A stretch of 64,000 nucleotides of DNA, taken from Gammaproteobacteria bacterium UBA2675. GTDB lineage: Bacteria; Pseudomonadota; Gammaproteobacteria; Pseudomonadales; Pseudohongiellaceae. Positions within the stretch are counted from its first letter, which is position 1, and every line of letters starts with the position of its first letter. Position numbers and translations under genes: made by a program. The notes under the pieces were generated by a model. It made no database searches. It was not told the origin of the DNA and saw only the letters and a program-made list of their open reading frames with translations. Location of the stretch: the NCBI GenBank assembly GCA_002354805.1, contig DEMH01000009.1, positions 1 to 64,000 on the forward strand, given 5' to 3'. This document shows, in pieces, positions 61,229-64,000 of the stretch.

Positions 61229-61840
61229 TTAGTTCAGGCCTGAAATGTAGCTGGACAGCGCTTCGATTTCGCGGTCAGTCAGACGCTCGGAAACGTTACG
61301 CATCGGCATGGCGTCACCATCATTGGTGCGTTCACCGGCACGGAAGGCCTTCATTTGCGATTCAATGTAGGCTGCGTGCTGGCCACCCAGGGCGGGGTAC
61401 CCAGCCTGTGCCACTCCACTGCCGTCAGGTGCATGACATGCAGAACAGGCAGCAACACCCAGGTCAGCAATACCAGCGCGGTAGATTTGCGCGCCCAGTT
61501 CGACCAGTTCGGGGTCAGCGCCAGCAAGGGTAATTTCCTGTGCGGCGTAGAAGGCAGCGATATCTTCCAGATCCTGATCGCTCATGTTATCGAGCAGGCC
61601 TGTCATCAGTGGCACTTCGCGGGCACCTGATTTGATGTCGCGCAGCTGCTTGAGAGTGTAGCGCTCACCTTGGCCAGCCAGTTTGGGGTTGGAGCTGATT
61701 TCACTGTTGCCATCAGCACCATGACAGGCAGCACATACAGCGACTTTTTGCTCGCCGGCAGCGGCATCGCCATCAGCGTTGGCAGTCAGGCTGGCGCCAG
61801 CCATCAGCAAAGATGCCAGGGTAAATACTAATCTTTTCAT
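61229..61840 (-). CDS. Cytochrome c4
   Basis: Dihaem periplasmic cytochrome, 203 aa. The signal peptide ends near residue 22 (TANA). The two domains each carry a haem site, CAACH (36-40) and CSACH (132-136), and later methionines (PLMTG and PMRNV) as axial ligands. It passes electrons from the bc1 complex to terminal oxidases such as cbb3. Adjacent to dsbA and divergent from engB, as in Pseudomonas. Confidence 0.94.
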   Translation of the reverse strand: MKRLVFTLASLLMAGASLTANADGDAAAGEQKVAVCAACHGADGNSEISSNPKLAGQGERYTLKQLRDIKSGAREVPLMTGLLDNMSDQDLEDIAAFYAAQEITLAGADPELVELGAQIYRAGIADLGVAACSACHAPDGSGVAQAGYPALGGQHAAYIESQMKAFRAGERTNDGDAMPMRNVSERLTDREIEALSSYISGLN

Positions 61841-62011
61841 GGATTGTCGAAGTTCCTGAACAGTTATAAATTCGGATGAGTCATGCGGCGGGAGAGTATA
61901 GCACAGCTGCCGTTATTGTGTACGGCCATCATGGAATCTGCCCGCCTTCTGGATACGAGGCGCGGCGGAATTGCTGGCTCAGTATCGGTTCTGCCGGTAG
62001 AATGCCGCTCC

Positions 62012-62635
62012 ATGAACTATCAAGCCGCCCAATTTGAAATAAGTGCCGCCAAGCTGCGCGACTGTCCGACCGACAGCGTGGCCGAGGTCGCATTCGCTGG
62101 CCGCTCCAATGCGGGCAAATCAAGCGCGATTAATACCCTGACCCGCCAGGGTCAGCTGGCCCGAACCAGCAAAACTCCCGGCAGAACACAGCTGATCAAC
62201 TATTTCAGGATTGATCAGGGGCGATATCTGGTAGATCTTCCCGGCTACGGGTACGCCAAGGTACCGCTGAAAGTGAAGGACGACTGGCAGGTCCACCTGG
62301 AACACTACCTGAACGCTCGCGAGCCGCTGCTGGGACTGGTACTGGTCACCGACATCCGCCACGTGTTCAAGGATTTTGACCTGATGATGATCGACTGGGC
62401 TCGTCAGAACCAGTTGCCCCTGCATGTTCTGCTGACAAAATCGGACAAACTCAAGCGTGGCGCCATTCAGGAAGCCCTGATGAAGGCCCGCAAAGAGCTG
62501 GAAGGCATGGCTGACGCGAGCGTACAGGCATTTTCATCGCTGAAGCGGCAAGGCGTCGACATCCTGAGCCAGCGCCTTGACGGCTGGCTGGAACCGGCCG
62601 ACGAAGCGCCAGCCGATCCTGCCGTCGGTCAGTGA
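62012..62635 (+). CDS. engB: Ribosome biogenesis GTPase EngB (YsxC/YihA)
   Basis: Essential-type GTPase for large ribosomal subunit assembly, 207 aa. G1 GRSNAGKSS (about 30-38), G3 DLPGYG, G4 TKSD. The frame extends 43 codons upstream, but the ATG at 62012 matches the family N-terminus (MNYQAAQFEISAAKL). No good ribosome site precedes it. The 3' end overlaps the convergent polA gene by 7 bp. Confidence 0.95.
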   Translation: MNYQAAQFEISAAKLRDCPTDSVAEVAFAGRSNAGKSSAINTLTRQGQLARTSKTPGRTQLINYFRIDQGRYLVDLPGYGYAKVPLKVKDDWQVHLEHYLNAREPLLGLVLVTDIRHVFKDFDLMMIDWARQNQLPLHVLLTKSDKLKRGAIQEALMKARKELEGMADASVQAFSSLKRQGVDILSQRLDGWLEPADEAPADPAVGQ

Positions 62636-64000
62636 GCCTGATCCCAGTTTTCACCGACACCGACATCAACAACCAGCGGAACGTCCAGTGACGCAGCGCT
62701 GACCATACGAAATCGCACTCCCTCCGTCAGCAAATCCACGTCCGCTTCTGCGACCTCGAAAATCAATTCGTCATGCACCTGAAGGACCAGTCTGGCGTCG
62801 AGCACGCCAGTCTGTAACCAGTGATCGATATCAACCATCGCCTGCTTGATGATGTCCGCAGCGGTTCCCTGCATGGGTGCATTGATCGCGGTGCGCTGGG
62901 CAGCCTTGCGCAGCATCCCGTTACCGGCCTTGATGTCTGGCAGATACAGCCGTCGACCGAACAGTGTCTCCACATAACCTTTGTCCTCGGCCAGTTCCCG
63001 GGTGCGCTCCATGTATTCCAGGACGCCGGGGTAGCGTTCAAAGTAGCGGTCTACGTAAAGCTGGGCATCATGACGGTCGATTCCCAGTTGCCGCGCCAGG
63101 CCAAACGCTGACATGCCGTAAATCAGGCCAAAATTGATGGCCTTGGCGCGCCGCCGCTGCTCGCCAGTGACTTCGTCCACGCCCACCCCAAAGACCTCTG
63201 CGGCGGTTGCCCGATGCACATCCTGTGCATTGGCAAACGCGGTGACCAGACCCTTGTCCTGCGACAGATGCGCCATAATGCGCAGTTCTACCTGTGAGTA
63301 GTCAGCTGCTACCAGCCGGTAGCCCGGGGCTGCGATGAAGGCCTGACGGATTTTGCGCCCCTCGGTGCTGCGTATCGGAATGTTCTGCAGGTTGGGCTCT
63401 GTCGATGACAGTCGTCCCGTGGCCGCTACCGCCTGCTGAAATGTCGAATGGATACGGCGGGTACTGCGGTTTATCTGCAGCGGCAGCTTTTCTGTATAGG
63501 TGGATTTCAGTTTGCTGAGGCCACGATGCTCCATGATCATGTTGGGCAGGTCGTATTCCAGCGCCAGCTCCTGCAACACGGCCTCGGCCGTGGAGGGCTG
63601 ACCCTTGGGCGTCTTTTTCAGCACGGGCAGATTCATTTTTTCATAAAGCACGGTCTGCAGCTGTTTCGGCGAACCGAGGTTAAAGGTCTCTCCGGCTTCC
63701 TTGTAGACCTGCTCCTCGAGCTCTGCCAGGCGCTCAGACAGCGCTGCTGACTGTTCGTGCAGCCGCTCCGGATCAACCGCAATACCGGTTCGTTCCATAC
63801 GTTGCAGAACCGGGCTCAGTGCCAGTTCAAAGTATCGATAAAGTCCCCATAGCTCACCGGTACTCTCCAGTAAGGCCTGCAGCTTGTGGCGAAGCCGGAA
63901 CGTCATGTCGGCACGCGGCGCCAGCCAGTCGAGCGCGGCCTGCGGATCGCACTGACTGACCGGGAGCTTGTTCCGCCCCGAGCCGAGCAGGGCATCCAGC
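62629..64000 (-). CDS. polA: DNA polymerase I, C-terminal part (cut by window edge)
   Basis: The frame stays open to base 64000, so only about 456 C-terminal residues are visible; the 5'-3' exonuclease and most of the 3'-5' exonuclease domain lie outside. Polymerase motif A DYSQVELR, motif B with RRAKAINFGLIYG and motif C VHDE are intact. At the end of the exonuclease domain, where E. coli has Tyr497 and Asp501 (YAAED), this protein reads WLAPR, so exonuclease motif III is lost. Confidence 0.96.
   Translation of the reverse strand, partial: LDALLGSGRNKLPVSQCDPQAALDWLAPRADMTFRLRHKLQALLESTGELWGLYRYFELALSPVLQRMERTGIAVDPERLHEQSAALSERLAELEEQVYKEAGETFNLGSPKQLQTVLYEKMNLPVLKKTPKGQPSTAEAVLQELALEYDLPNMIMEHRGLSKLKSTYTEKLPLQINRSTRRIHSTFQQAVAATGRLSSTEPNLQNIPIRSTEGRKIRQAFIAAPGYRLVAADYSQVELRIMAHLSQDKGLVTAFANAQDVHRATAAEVFGVGVDEVTGEQRRRAKAINFGLIYGMSAFGLARQLGIDRHDAQLYVDRYFERYPGVLEYMERTRELAEDKGYVETLFGRRLYLPDIKAGNGMLRKAAQRTAINAPMQGTAADIIKQAMVDIDHWLQTGVLDARLVLQVHDELIFEVAEADVDLLTEGVRFRMVSAASLDVPLVVDVGVGENWDQAH

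Overview
The window looks like a 64 kb piece of a gammaproteobacterial chromosome, probably marine and related to the Pseudomonadales/Cellvibrionales. The clues are Pseudomonas-like gene neighbourhoods (tkt-epd-pgk-fba beside an ArsR-methyltransferase gene and metK; glnK-amtB next to a ubiK-like gene and comM; polA-engB-cytochrome c4-dsbA-diguanylate cyclase) and the protein sequences themselves. No species is assigned. I see no rRNA, tRNA, CRISPR array or intact insertion sequence. polA runs off the right edge.

Layout. 0-5.4 kb (minus): central carbon genes tkt, epd, pgk, fba. 5.6-10.8 kb (plus): a SahR-like ArsR/methyltransferase regulator heading metK, ahcY, metF and rsmE, the activated-methyl cycle, with an 18-bp palindrome over the regulator's own promoter. 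11.4-13.2 kb: glnK-amtB with a textbook sigma54 promoter and an NtrC-type palindrome. 13.3-21 kb: ubiK-like gene, comM, a VapBC-type toxin-antitoxin pair, an EAL/degenerate-GGDEF protein, rep helicase and two tandem cytochromes c5. 21-38 kb: a surface region with a SapC-family protein, a methyltransferase carrying a regulatory domain, a 926-aa cysteine-free S-layer/RTX-like protein, a TPR-beta-barrel outer membrane protein, a CHASE2 adenylate cyclase, a FecR-domain protein, a divergent Crp/Fnr regulator and a complete type I secretion operon. 38-48 kb: matrixin-type protease with a partner, dTDP-rhamnose genes rmlACD, an epimerase, a glycosyltransferase, a PIG-L deacetylase and the O-antigen exporter wzm-wzt. 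48-58 kb: a tightly overlapped type II secretion operon (L-M-E-F-D-G-H-I-J-K). 58-64 kb: diguanylate cyclase, dsbA, cytochrome c4, engB, polA.

How the parts may work together. The most interesting block is 21-38 kb. The S-layer-like gene has a perfect TGTGA-N6-TCACA box centred exactly 41.5 bp upstream of the start site predicted from its -10 element, and a near-perfect copy lies between the FecR-cyclase operon and the Crp-like regulator. I read this as a local circuit in which an envelope sensor (FecR protein plus CHASE2 cyclase) feeds a Crp-type regulator that controls a secreted surface layer, its possible methylation and its export. The regulator keeps the Crp DNA-contact residues but has lost the Arg-Ser pair that binds cAMP phosphate in E. 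coli CRP, so its ligand is uncertain; the housekeeping CRP could use the same boxes. The O-antigen exporter and rhamnose genes next door could supply the polysaccharide to which such layers often anchor.

Limits: all family calls are by eye from translated sequence and remembered families. No database search, structure prediction or promoter scoring was run.
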